In this document: piece after piece, positions 24,568 to 33,856 of the stretch | Layout: each line of letters opens with the position of its first letter | Position numbering within the stretch: position 1 is the stretch's first letter | NCBI GenBank assembly: GCA_021325025.1 | Contig: JAJPHZ010000039.1 | Span: 1-64,000, forward strand | Source of the DNA: Pseudomonadota bacterium | GTDB lineage: Bacteria > Desulfobacterota > Binatia > Binatales > Binataceae | DNA: 64,000 nucleotides | Reading direction: 5' to 3' | The notes under the pieces: generated by a model | Database searches by the model: none | What the model was told of the DNA's origin: nothing | The model's input: only the letters and a program-made list of their open reading frames with translations | Made by a program: the position numbers and the translations under genes

Positions 24568-26931
24568 TCAGGCCACCTTGTCGGGCCACGTGACGATCTT
24601 ACGCTCGCGCAGCTCCCTGCGCTGGGCGGCGTTGTAGCCCAGCTCGTGCAGGATTTCCTGGGTATCCTCGCCCAGGCGGGGCGGCGGTCCCTGGATCAAT
24701 TCCGGCGTCTGCGAAAAACGGATCTTCTCGCCCATCATCCGCAGCCGGCTCTGGGTCTCCTTTTCGTAGTACTCGACCACACGCTTGGTCAGAATCGACC
24801 ACGGATCCAGCAGCCAGCGCTCCCAGTATCCCTTGTTGATGATTTCGCACGGCACCCTGGCGGCGTCGAGCGACTCGAACCACTGGTGGGCCGTGCGCGT
24901 CTTGAAGATCGGCTGGATTACCTCGGCCAGTTCGTAACGCCGATCGACGCGGTCGTAATGGGTGCGATAGCGCGGATCCTCGGCCAGTTGCGGCAGGCCT
25001 ATGACCTCGCACAGCCGCCGCCATTGCCCCTCGAACAACGCAGTCACGAAGATCCATCCTTCCGCCGTCGCGTAAAAGCGGTAGTCGGCGCTGATTCCGG
25101 TCTGCGTGCGGTCCATCGTGGGGCGCCGCCTGACGTCCTTGCGGTCGGTGACGAATGCGTCGGAGTTGACGTACAGGCCGGCGTTGAGCAGCGAGGTATC
25201 GACAAACTGGCCTTCGCCGGTGCGGTCGCGATGGTACAGCGCCATCAGGGTCGCGATCACCGACAGGGTCGCAGCGCACATATCCACCGGTCCGTAGCGG
25301 TTCCACACCGGGTCGTTGCCTTCACCGCCGCCCATGTACTCCATCCCGCACATGGCCTGAAAGAGCTGGTCGTAGCCACCCTCATGGCATTGCGGGCCGT
25401 GGGTGCCGTAGGCCGGTACATGGGTGTAGATGAGGTCGGGCTTGATCCTGCTGAGCGTGGCGTAATCGATCTTGAGCCGTTCGGCGACGCCGGGGCGCTG
25501 ATTGTGGTGCACAATGTCAGCCCTGGCGACCAGTTTGTAGGCGATCTCGCGTCCTTCGTCGCTCTTGAGGTCGACGGCAATTGCCTTCTTGCCGCGTTGC
25601 GAGATGAAGAAGGGCTGGAAGGGCTGGCGCATCCCCTCGCCCTCGATGCTCTCGACCTTGATTACCCTGGCGCCCAGGTCAGAGAGCAGCATCGGGCCGA
25701 ACGGCCCCGCCGCGTAATGGCCGAAGTCGATCAGCAGCGTATCGTACAACGGATGGCGCAGCGGACGCGGTTTGATCGCTCGGGCAATGGTTTTATCCGC
25801 CGGACGGCTGAGCGCGGCGAGCACCTCACGGGTCTGCTCGCCCGGCTCGGGGGCCAGACCCTTGATCGCGCCGGGCGTTTTGGAAAATCGAAACGGGATT
25901 CCCATCTGGACCACGTGCCCGCGCCTGGGGTCGTCGATTTCGGCGACCACCTCATTGGCGCGCGCCTGCGGCACGAAGAAGACCTCTTCGGTGGGCAGCA
26001 CGGCCTCGACCGGCACGTCGATTTCGCGCAGCAGCCTTATCCATTCGTCGCGCGGCTTTTTTTTGAAGGCGGCGATTTCCTGCTGCTCGAACCATTTGCG
26101 CATCTCGACGTTGCCCATCAGCTTGTCGCGCGTAACACCGGGCGGCAGTTCGATTCCCAGCAGCTTGGCAATCGCACCCACGTTGCCGCGCGCGGTCTGC
26201 ATCCGATGCAGCCACTTGCCGTCGGCGCATTCGTACAGCCACGGCCGGTAGGGCGCGCGCAGTTGGGTGCGCGCCGCGAAGGTCGGAGTGGGATTGTCCG
26301 CCCACATCCACATCAGCGGCGTGATCAGCATCATGCCGTCGTGCAGCGCGCATTCCACCGCCTGACCGAGTCCCGAATGCAGCCGCACGCGCAGCGCGGC
26401 CAGGATGCCGATCGAAATGGTAAAAGAGGTCGCGTAGCTGGGAAACTGGCAGTAGAGGTAAACGGGTTCGTCCTTCTCGGGATTGATGTAATCGCCGGGC
26501 TGGTCGAAATACAATCCCATCCGCGCCGCGATCAGCCCGTCATGGATGGGACGATTGCGCCAGGGATGGTCGTCGCCGTAGCCGTTGACCGAGCAATAGA
26601 CCAGGCTTGGAAAGCGATGGCGCAGGCTTTCGTAATCGAGCCCCAGGCTCGTCATGTGGTCGCGTCCGAAGGACTCCACCAACACGTCGGCGCGCTCCAC
26701 CAGCTTCAAGAACGTGTCGCGCTGATCGGGGTTGGCCAGGTCCAGCGTGACGCTGCGCTTGCTGCGGTTGCGGATGAAGTAGGCGGGCTCGACCTGGCGC
26801 AGCGGGTCGCCGCCGGGCGGCTCGATCTTGATTACGTCGGCGCCCTGCTCGGCCAGCACCAACGTCGCCATGTGGCTCGCCAGATGCTGGGAGAGGTCTA
26901 CAATTGTAATTCCTTCAAGACTTCCAGCCAC
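24568..26931 (-). CDS. Two-domain CaiB/BaiF CoA transferase
   Basis: This 787-residue protein contains two family III CoA-transferase domains in one chain. Domain 1 (about 1-385) begins LEGITIVDLSQHLASHMATL with GADVIKIEPPGGDPLR; domain 2 (about 400-787) begins LYDTLLIDFGHYAAGPFGPM with GARVIKVESIEGEGMR and KAIAVDLKSDEGR. The expected catalytic Asp positions are PIHDGLIAAR in domain 1 and GPVDMCAATLSV in domain 2. Family III enzymes are intertwined dimers, so a fused pair may fold as one pseudo-dimer. It heads the leftward P450 group and probably activates a carboxylic acid as a CoA ester. Confidence 0.93.
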   Translation of the reverse strand: MAGSLEGITIVDLSQHLASHMATLVLAEQGADVIKIEPPGGDPLRQVEPAYFIRNRSKRSVTLDLANPDQRDTFLKLVERADVLVESFGRDHMTSLGLDYESLRHRFPSLVYCSVNGYGDDHPWRNRPIHDGLIAARMGLYFDQPGDYINPEKDEPVYLYCQFPSYATSFTISIGILAALRVRLHSGLGQAVECALHDGMMLITPLMWMWADNPTPTFAARTQLRAPYRPWLYECADGKWLHRMQTARGNVGAIAKLLGIELPPGVTRDKLMGNVEMRKWFEQQEIAAFKKKPRDEWIRLLREIDVPVEAVLPTEEVFFVPQARANEVVAEIDDPRRGHVVQMGIPFRFSKTPGAIKGLAPEPGEQTREVLAALSRPADKTIARAIKPRPLRHPLYDTLLIDFGHYAAGPFGPMLLSDLGARVIKVESIEGEGMRQPFQPFFISQRGKKAIAVDLKSDEGREIAYKLVARADIVHHNQRPGVAERLKIDYATLSRIKPDLIYTHVPAYGTHGPQCHEGGYDQLFQAMCGMEYMGGGEGNDPVWNRYGPVDMCAATLSVIATLMALYHRDRTGEGQFVDTSLLNAGLYVNSDAFVTDRKDVRRRPTMDRTQTGISADYRFYATAEGWIFVTALFEGQWRRLCEVIGLPQLAEDPRYRTHYDRVDRRYELAEVIQPIFKTRTAHQWFESLDAARVPCEIINKGYWERWLLDPWSILTKRVVEYYEKETQSRLRMMGEKIRFSQTPELIQGPPPRLGEDTQEILHELGYNAAQRRELRERKIVTWPDKVA

Positions 26932-27113
26932 GGTTGGTCCTCCCTAAGTAAGCTGGTTTTCGCCCGAGGGCGCGGGGTTGTCAACCCGGCCGCGCCGGCG
27001 CCGCGCGGGGCGGCGCTTTACCGAGGCGCGCAAAGTGGTGTATGCGTGCATCCAAAGCCCCGCCGGCATTCGGAGACGACTCTGTTTTCGCCGCGGTCAT
27101 CGAGGAGGAAGAA

Positions 27114-28217
27114 ATGAAAGCCGCGATCTACCAGGTTCCCGGTGGTCCCCATTCGGTTGAAGAAGTGGAAATCGACCATCCCAAGCGCACCGAGGTTCGT
27201 TTCCGTATCACCGCCTGCGGAGTCTGCCACAGCGACCTGCTGGTGTGGACCGGCGCCCGCGCCGCCGACTTCCGCCCGCCGATGATCCTGGGCCACGAGA
27301 TGGCCGGAATCGTCGAGGAAGTCGGTCCCGAAGTGACGCTGGTCAAGCCCGGCGACCACGTGATCCGCGGCGGCTCGGGAGTGTGCGGAAAATGCAAATG
27401 GTGCATGACCGGCAAGTACTTTCGTTGCACTACCCGCGGGCGCTACACGCGCCGCGGACCCAATGAGCCGCCTACCACGTGGAAGGGCAAATTCATCGGC
27501 GGAATCGGCGGCGGGCCGGGCGGCTTCGCGCAGGCGGCGATCGTCGATGAAACCGCGCTGGTGAAAATCGACGACGACCTGCCGTTGGATCGGATGGCGC
27601 TGATCGGATGCGGTGTCACCACCGGACTGGGCGCGGCGCTCACCACCGCCAAAATTCCGCCGGGTGCGACGGTGGCGGTATTCGGCGCCGGCGGCGTAGG
27701 CGGATCGGCGATCCAGGGCGCCAGAATCGCCGGCGCGCGCCAGATAATCGCGGTCGACGTCTTCGACAAGAAGCTGGAGATGGCAAAGAAGTTCGGCGCC
27801 ACCGACGTCATCAACGCCCGCAACACCGACCCGGTGGAGGCGATTCGTGAGTTGACCGACGGCGGCGTGGAGTATTCCTTCGAGGCGATCGGCAACAAGA
27901 AGACGCAGACCCAGACCGTGCTGTGCCTGGCGCCGCGCGGGATGGCGACCTTCGTGGGCGTCGGCAAGGATGGCGACGTGCTCGACGACTTGCCAGTGTA
28001 CTTCATCACCAGCGGCGAGCGCATCGTGCGCGGCCATCACCTGAATTACTCCAGCAACGCCATCGACCTGGGTTACATCGTGAGCCTGTACAAGCGCGGC
28101 TTGCTCAACCTCGACGACATGGTCAGCCGGCACGGCTCACTGGCCGACGTGGACAAAGCCTTCCACGACATGGAGACCGGCGAAGTGGTGCGCACGGTCC
28201 TGCTGCCCAACGGATGA
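27114..28217 (+). CDS. Zinc-dependent alcohol dehydrogenase (MDR superfamily)
   Basis: This 367-residue medium-chain dehydrogenase has catalytic zinc ligands in CGVCHSD, GHEMAG and GCGVTTG, a structural zinc site of four cysteines in [15 protein letters not shown], and the NAD(P) motif GAGGVGG. It should oxidise alcohols to aldehydes or ketones. ATG 27114 follows GAGGAGGAAG, which decides the start; the frame is open to 27042. It diverges from the CoA transferase gene across 182 bp containing a GGGTTG-T-CAACCC palindrome (26975-26987). It probably shares a pathway with the SDR gene downstream. Confidence 0.94.
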   Translation: MKAAIYQVPGGPHSVEEVEIDHPKRTEVRFRITACGVCHSDLLVWTGARAADFRPPMILGHEMAGIVEEVGPEVTLVKPGDHVIRGGSGVCGKCKWCMTGKYFRCTTRGRYTRRGPNEPPTTWKGKFIGGIGGGPGGFAQAAIVDETALVKIDDDLPLDRMALIGCGVTTGLGAALTTAKIPPGATVAVFGAGGVGGSAIQGARIAGARQIIAVDVFDKKLEMAKKFGATDVINARNTDPVEAIRELTDGGVEYSFEAIGNKKTQTQTVLCLAPRGMATFVGVGKDGDVLDDLPVYFITSGERIVRGHHLNYSSNAIDLGYIVSLYKRGLLNLDDMVSRHGSLADVDKAFHDMETGEVVRTVLLPNG

Positions 28218-28294
28218 GTCTCGGTTTGGCATCGGGGTTCTGAAACGCCTCTCCGGCGTCCGTCGTCATGAGCGCGGGCGCAAGCCGGGAGGGG

Positions 28295-28330
28295 TCGCGG
28301 GCCGATTTTTGCATGCAAATCGGCCCGCGA
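28295..28330. repeat. Perfect 14-bp inverted repeat (hairpin) before SDR gene
   Basis: TCGCGGGCCGATTT and AAATCGGCCCGCGA form perfect arms around TTGCATGC. It lies 77 bp after the alcohol dehydrogenase stop and 41 bp before the SDR start. Neither strand has a T-run after the stem, so it is not a simple intrinsic terminator. Regulator site, attenuator or mRNA-processing hairpin are all possible. Confidence 0.75.
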
Positions 28331-28371
28331 GTGAGGGCGTCTTCACGCAACAGCAACAAAGGAGTCACTCC

Positions 28372-29217
28372 ATGGATCCATCCAGCGCGCTTTTGACCGA
28401 CAAGGTTGCGATCATCACTGGCGGCGGCCAGGGAATCGGCAAGGGCATCGCGCTGACCTTCGCGCGCTTCGGTGCTCACGTCGTGATCGCTGACCGCAAC
28501 GCGGCGCTGGGCGAGAGCGCCGCCGCCGAGGTCCGTGCCCTGGGGCGCAAGGGGCTGGCGATTACCACCGACGTCAAGGACTTCGAGCAGGTCAAAGCGA
28601 TGGTGGACCGCACGGTGAAGGAGTTGGGCGGCGTCGACATCCTGGTCAACAACGCCGGCGGCCAGATTCCCCATCCGTTTTTGGAGATGGGACCGGGTCG
28701 ATGGCGCCGCGCGGTGGACCTCAATCTGATGGGGATGGTGCACTGCACCGACGCGGTGGTACGCGCGATGATCGCCGGCGGGCGGCGCGGCTCGATCATC
28801 AATATCTCCAGCATCGAGGGCAGCCGCGCCGTGCCCGGCTATTCGATTTACGGCGCGTGCAAGGCCGGGATGGACAACTTCGCCAAGACCGGAGCGCTGG
28901 AATTCGGCCAATACGGCATCCGCATCAACTCGATCGCACCCGATGTGATCGACACCGGCATCGCCACCGAAATCAGAAAGCCGGAGCATCAGGCCGCGGT
29001 GCGCAGCGCGATTCCGCTGGGACGGCTGGGCACGGTCGAAGAGGTCGGCGGCGTGGCTGTCTTCCTCGCCTCCGACCTGTCCTCCTACGTCACCGGCATC
29101 ACGCTATACGTCGACGGGGGCACGTGGGCCGCGGGCGGCTGGAAGCACGAGGGTGATAGTTGGACGCTGTTTCCCGGCGTAAGGATGGCGCCACGCAAAC
29201 CCGTGCCCAAGGCGTAG
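28372..29217 (+). CDS. Short-chain dehydrogenase/reductase (SDR)
   Basis: This 281-residue classical SDR shows the cofactor motif TGGGQGIGKG, NNAGG, the catalytic Ser in IINISSIEG and Tyr/Lys in YGACK, then a PLGRLGTVEEVGGVAVFLAS tail and YVDGG. It oxidises or reduces hydroxyl/keto groups with NAD(P). ATG 28372 has AAGGAG 8 bases upstream; the frame is open to 28309, but that start would lie inside the upstream hairpin. The C-terminal extension of about 25 residues (WKHEGDSWTLFPGVRMAPRK) is longer than usual for the family. Confidence 0.93.
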   Translation: MDPSSALLTDKVAIITGGGQGIGKGIALTFARFGAHVVIADRNAALGESAAAEVRALGRKGLAITTDVKDFEQVKAMVDRTVKELGGVDILVNNAGGQIPHPFLEMGPGRWRRAVDLNLMGMVHCTDAVVRAMIAGGRRGSIINISSIEGSRAVPGYSIYGACKAGMDNFAKTGALEFGQYGIRINSIAPDVIDTGIATEIRKPEHQAAVRSAIPLGRLGTVEEVGGVAVFLASDLSSYVTGITLYVDGGTWAAGGWKHEGDSWTLFPGVRMAPRKPVPKA

Positions 29218-29379
29218 CGGATCGATTCTGGATTAGGTTCCATACGCCTTTGGGAGCCGAGTGATCTCCCGTATCGACTCACCGATGGCGATAGCCTCGA
29301 TTTGACTGATTTCACCTGTCATCTCGAACGTCACGGCGAGCCTGGCTTCCACCGACGCTCCATCCCGCAGATGGATGGC

Positions 29380-32300
29380 TCAGGAAGGCGCGGGCGCCTT
29401 CGGCAACGAATCGAGCAACTCTTTCGTGATGGCGGCATGCCTGGGCATTGCGAGCCGCTCGTAGCCCTTGGCGGCTTCGGCCAGAATCGCGCGCGCTTTG
29501 GCGCGATCGGGCGGCGCGGCGCGTTCGATCAGCATCCGGCCGTAAAAGCGGCGCGCCTCGCATCGCTCCAGCGGATGCGGCATCGAATCGGCGCGCGCGA
29601 TGGCCTGGCGAAAGTGCTCTTCGGCGTTGCGCCATTGATGTCCCGCTGCCGCCGCGATTCCCGCCACGGTGTGCGGAAAGCGCGAAATCACGGTCATGCA
29701 CACGACCCCGGTGTTGGCGGCCTGTAAGGCCAGCGGATACAACTCGGCGGCCGCGGCGCGCTCGCCCAGGATGTAGAGTGCTTCCACCAGCATCATCAGC
29801 CACGCCCACGAGCCCATCGGGCTGGGCGAACCTAGACGCGGAAACCTGCTCTTCCGCTCCTCCATCAAGGCCAGCACGCCGGGGCGATCGCCCAGGTAGG
29901 CGCGCTGCCTTGCCAGCACGCCGGCGCCAAAGCCGTCAAAGGCGTTGGGAAACTCGGCGGCGTAGGCCTGTTCGCACAGGGCGCGCGCCTGCTCCCATCG
30001 CCCGCGCAGAAAATCCACGAAGCCCAACTGCGCGTATGAAGTGGCGATCCAGGGCAGTTTGGCCGACTGGGTGATCTCCAGGTCCTGCTCGAAGGCCTTT
30101 TGCAGCGAGTCGAGATTGGGCTTGGCGCAGAACTCGCTCCAGGCGCTGATCCGCACACATAGCATCCGCGCCGCGCTATGCCCCAATCGCGTTGCCAGCG
30201 GTTCCAACTCGCGTCCCACGGCGCGCGCTTCGGCGATATGTCCTGCCTCGAACAGCGCGGTCTGCAGAAAACCCAGCATCTGGGCCAGCGACCACAACGC
30301 TCCGCCCGCACGCAGCATGGCGGCGCTGCGCTGTCCGTCGCGGATTGCCGCTTCGAGGCGGATGAAGACAAAGTTGTGGAAGGCCTGGTACGACACCACC
30401 GCTCCCAGCGCCCGCCCATCGCGCAGTTGCTCGGCCAGATGGGCCGCTTCGGCCAGCGCGTCATGCGCGGGCTGATAGACGCCGGCGGCGCTGTTGATCA
30501 TGCCGACTGCCCCCAGCAGGCGGGCCCGGTCGGCGCTGACGGCGTCCTGCAGTTGAGCCAGCGCGCTGTACGCCACCTGGGCGGCGTCCAGATGGCGCCC
30601 GGCCCAGCTCAACGCCTCGACGATCGCAAAGGACAGACGTCCGACCGCGGACAGATCGCCGGCCGCCGTGTAATAGTTCAACGCTTCGCGCCAGTGGGCG
30701 AGCGCTTCCTCCCATCGATCCAGGCTGCGCTTGGCCATCCCCAGGTCCGACAGCAGTTCGGCGCGCATTGCGGATTGCGCCGCCGGCAGGCGCGTGATGG
30801 CCGCTTCAAAAAAATGCAGCGCGTCATGATAGGCGGAGGCTGCAGTCGCGCTGCGTCCGGCGCGGCCGAGGTAATCGGCCACCTCGCCCTCGCGCGCCAT
30901 CGGTCCGGCGGCCATCAGATGGTCGGCGATCTCGGCGGCGTGCTCGTCCAGGGTGTCGGCGTACTTGGCCTGCATCGACCGTGCGATGCGCAGATGGGTG
31001 CGCTGCAGGCGGGGCGGCGAGACCCGGCTTAGGATGCACTGGCGGACTATTTCATGAGCAAACGCCAGCGGCGGCTGACGGCTTGGGGCGGAGACCACCA
31101 GACCCGCGGCGAGCGCTTCATCAACCGCGCTCAACACGGCGGCGGCGTCACAATCCATGATCGATTCCAGCATCCCGGCATCAAATCTGCGGCCCACTGC
31201 GGCCGCCCCGGCCAGGATTTGACGCGTCGTTTCGGGCAGACGGTCCAAGCGGCGTCCCACCACCAGTCCGACGCTTTGGGGAACCGCGAACCGGCCGCCC
31301 TTGAGGTCGGCGCGCATAGCGCCCGCGGCTTCCAGCAGCAGGTTTTCTTCGATCAGATATTTGACCAGTTCCTCGACGAAGAACGGGTTGCCGCCGGTCT
31401 CGTCGTAGATCGTCTCAACCAAATCAGCGGCCGCCTGCTTGCCGCACAGTGCGGCAATCATCTCCGCCACGGCACGACGCGGCAGTCCCTGCAGCCTCAC
31501 CGGCCGCACTCCCTGGCGAATCAATCCCTCGATGGTTTGGACCAGCGGCGGTCCCATCTCGGCCGGCTCGTCGCGAAAGGTGGCGACCATCACCGCCGCC
31601 ACGCTGCCGATACGGGGCGCCAGATGGCTCAGCAGGGCAAGCGTGGCGTCGTCGGCCCAATGCAGGTCGTCGAGCACCAAAAACAGCGGACGCACGCGCG
31701 TACTGCGAGCCAGAAATTCGTACAAGCTGTCGAAGAGGTAGCGCTGCGCCTGCTGCGGAGGCAGCTCCAGGGGCGCGGGAATATCGGGAAAGATGCGGCG
31801 CAATCGCGGCACCAGCTGGGCCAGTTCAGGGGCGTTATCGCCCAGAGCGGCACGAAACTCCTGCGGGCTGGGCGCATGGCGGAGCGCGGTTTCGATGATT
31901 TCGACAAAGGGGATATAGGGATGCGGCTCACGGCTTTCGTAGCATCGCCCGACCAGCACGATGGCGTTGGCGCTGGCGGCCTGGCGCGCGCACTCGATTG
32001 CCAGCCGGGTCTTGCCCACTCCCGCTCCGCCGCCGATCAGCACCAGCGAGCCGCGGCCGCCCAGCGCCGCTTCAAAGGCGGCATCGATCTGTCTGCGCTC
32101 GGCTTCGCGGCCCACAAAATCGGTGCGCCGGCCCGCCGCGATGGCCGGCGCCGGATCGGAGGCGGCGATTTCGGTCCGCGCATCGCCGCTCCCGGATGTG
32201 TCGAAATCCCACTTCAGCCCCGGCGCGGCGCCGGCATCGTAAAAACAGTAGGTTCCGGTCCTGATCGATCGTTCCAGCGTGCGCGCCAGCGCGGCGTCGT

Positions 32301-32904
32301 TCTTGCCAATCTTGTCGATCGTGTATTTGATGGCTTTGGTCACCGCGACGCGGGCGCGCTCGGGCGCCGACGCGGCGCGCCGCTGGCGCCCGCCTCTGCC
32401 CACCGCGCGCGCGAGCTCGCGCGACAAGGCGTCCATCTCCTCTTCCATCGCGGCGGCGCGATTTTCATCGCCCCGCTCGCGGGCCTCCTCGAGCATTTCG
32501 CGCAGTTCGGACAGCCTGCGCCGGTATGCGCTTTTGGTCTTCTCATCGAGCAGCTCACCGGCATCGCCCCACGCAGCGTGAGCGCCGGCGCGCAGGCCGT
32601 CATTCATCAGTCCGGCCGCGGATTGGGCAGAGGCAATCGCATCGGGGCCGGCGCCGATTCGCGCCAGATCAAGGACGTGGAACTCGACGCCCGGATTGCG
32701 GATCAGGTGCGCGATGTAAGTCAGCCCCTTGGAGTCCTTGACGTGGAAAAGCGACCCCGCATATCCGACCGTCCAGAACTCACCGGCTTTGCGCAGTGTA
32801 CAGCGCGCAGGGGCGCCTGGCGCGGCAGCGGTTTGGCGGGCGCTGTCGGGGGCGGAGCCAACCAGTCTGTCGATTTCCTTTCGCACCGGCGGATCCGCTG
32901 CCAT
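29380..32904 (-). CDS. Large AAA/STAND-type ATPase with TPR-like C-terminus
   Basis: This 1174-residue protein has an N-terminal module (about 25-80: AGEFWTVGYAGSLFHVKDSKGLTYIAHLIRNPG, here quoted only by its first and last parts as AGEFWTVGYAG and YIAHLIRNPG), a charged coiled-coil stretch, then a predicted ATPase domain with Walker A GGGAGVGKTRL (K298) and Walker B LFLVLDDLHWAD. The C-terminal half is helical and repeat-like. Relatives are signal-responsive ATPases often fused to LuxR helix-turn-helix or cyclase domains; neither is visible here, so it may signal through a partner. ATG 32904 was chosen; a GTG at 32940 is possible. Confidence 0.82.
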   Translation of the reverse strand: MAADPPVRKEIDRLVGSAPDSARQTAAAPGAPARCTLRKAGEFWTVGYAGSLFHVKDSKGLTYIAHLIRNPGVEFHVLDLARIGAGPDAIASAQSAAGLMNDGLRAGAHAAWGDAGELLDEKTKSAYRRRLSELREMLEEARERGDENRAAAMEEEMDALSRELARAVGRGGRQRRAASAPERARVAVTKAIKYTIDKIGKNDAALARTLERSIRTGTYCFYDAGAAPGLKWDFDTSGSGDARTEIAASDPAPAIAAGRRTDFVGREAERRQIDAAFEAALGGRGSLVLIGGGAGVGKTRLAIECARQAASANAIVLVGRCYESREPHPYIPFVEIIETALRHAPSPQEFRAALGDNAPELAQLVPRLRRIFPDIPAPLELPPQQAQRYLFDSLYEFLARSTRVRPLFLVLDDLHWADDATLALLSHLAPRIGSVAAVMVATFRDEPAEMGPPLVQTIEGLIRQGVRPVRLQGLPRRAVAEMIAALCGKQAAADLVETIYDETGGNPFFVEELVKYLIEENLLLEAAGAMRADLKGGRFAVPQSVGLVVGRRLDRLPETTRQILAGAAAVGRRFDAGMLESIMDCDAAAVLSAVDEALAAGLVVSAPSRQPPLAFAHEIVRQCILSRVSPPRLQRTHLRIARSMQAKYADTLDEHAAEIADHLMAAGPMAREGEVADYLGRAGRSATAASAYHDALHFFEAAITRLPAAQSAMRAELLSDLGMAKRSLDRWEEALAHWREALNYYTAAGDLSAVGRLSFAIVEALSWAGRHLDAAQVAYSALAQLQDAVSADRARLLGAVGMINSAAGVYQPAHDALAEAAHLAEQLRDGRALGAVVSYQAFHNFVFIRLEAAIRDGQRSAAMLRAGGALWSLAQMLGFLQTALFEAGHIAEARAVGRELEPLATRLGHSAARMLCVRISAWSEFCAKPNLDSLQKAFEQDLEITQSAKLPWIATSYAQLGFVDFLRGRWEQARALCEQAYAAEFPNAFDGFGAGVLARQRAYLGDRPGVLALMEERKSRFPRLGSPSPMGSWAWLMMLVEALYILGERAAAAELYPLALQAANTGVVCMTVISRFPHTVAGIAAAAGHQWRNAEEHFRQAIARADSMPHPLERCEARRFYGRMLIERAAPPDRAKARAILAEAAKGYERLAMPRHAAITKELLDSLPKAPAPS

Positions 32905-33102
32905 TAAGCGAAACGGCAGCGAACCGCCAGCATAAACCACACGGATTCCAAATGTCTATCGTCATCACATTCCGCTCCTTTTACGGCGCGCGGGCGCGGT
33001 CTTTCGGGCGGCGGTGCGCGCCGCAACTATTCATCGGCGCTGCCGGCGTCGAGGTCAGAACCGAACGGGAGCGGTTTTGGGATCGCGCGATGATCCCGGA
33101 GT

Positions 33103-33828
33103 GTGAGGGCGTGGATTTTCGTACTGGATGCGTTGTGTTTGATGGCGACGGCCGGATGTTACTTCACGTCGATCGGCCTTGCGCACGGCCAGTTGATGGG
33201 GTCCTTCGACTTTGGCCCGCTGCAGACCGTGCATCTTTGCGTCTTTCTAGACGCCGGGGTGACGGAGAGCCGGGCGCGCCAATTGCTGTCGTCATGGGAT
33301 AGCGAAGTGCAGCGCTACGGGCTGGCAGTCGAGCCAGTCTCCTTCCGGGCGCTTGCGCGCAGCGGCTACTTCCACGGCCCCATTATCAGGGAGGTTCAGG
33401 CGCAGATGCTGGCGCCCGATTGCGATCGCAATCTGTACTTCGTGGGGCGTACCGCGGCAGACTTCCTATGGGGCGATCTGGCTGCAGTCGCGTTGCCGCT
33501 GCCTGAGGTGTTGGGCGAGGTCGATGATGCCACGCTGAGTTCGGGTTTCGTCGTCGCCACCGCCATCAGCCCCAACCAGTTGTTACTGTCTCCCTACGAT
33601 GTGACACGGCACGAACTCTACCATCTGCTGGGCTGCAGGCAGCATTACGATATGCCCGCCTGTTACGCGCAGATTGCGGCGCTCAAACGCCGCCGGCGCG
33701 AGCTCGAAACGCACGGCTTCTTCCGCCGCATCGGCGAGCCGCCCTTTTACCCGACCTGGGAGAATTTGAGCGATACGATGCTGGTGTCGCGTGGCGCGGT
33801 CAACCGGATTCTGGCGGCGCTGAAATAA
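33103..33828 (+). CDS. Putative metzincin-like metalloprotease lipoprotein
   Basis: I do not recognise a named family for this 241-residue protein. The N-terminus (RAWIFVLDALCLMATAGC) looks like a lipoprotein signal with Cys19. A zinc-protease motif HELYH occupies 170-174, continued as LLGCRQH so that G177 and H181 follow; metzincins have HExxHxxGxxH, so this has one extra residue. LSDTM at 222-226 could be the Met-turn. The start is a GTG at 33103 with a poorly spaced GGAG; no better in-frame start precedes the signal. It stands alone, convergent with the O-antigen-ligase gene. A secreted protease is inference. Confidence 0.6.
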   Translation: MRAWIFVLDALCLMATAGCYFTSIGLAHGQLMGSFDFGPLQTVHLCVFLDAGVTESRARQLLSSWDSEVQRYGLAVEPVSFRALARSGYFHGPIIREVQAQMLAPDCDRNLYFVGRTAADFLWGDLAAVALPLPEVLGEVDDATLSSGFVVATAISPNQLLLSPYDVTRHELYHLLGCRQHYDMPACYAQIAALKRRRRELETHGFFRRIGEPPFYPTWENLSDTMLVSRGAVNRILAALK

Positions 33829-33856
33829 GGCTGGGCGGGTAATGCTCGCACCCGCG

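Noticed and set aside
24559-27117. Very long open frame opposite the two-domain CoA transferase
   Set aside because: Its composition mirrors the real gene on the other strand, it has no family motifs, and high GC makes such shadows common.
31054-32907. Long open frame opposite the large ATPase
   Set aside because: It has no recognisable domain; the other strand carries clear Walker motifs.
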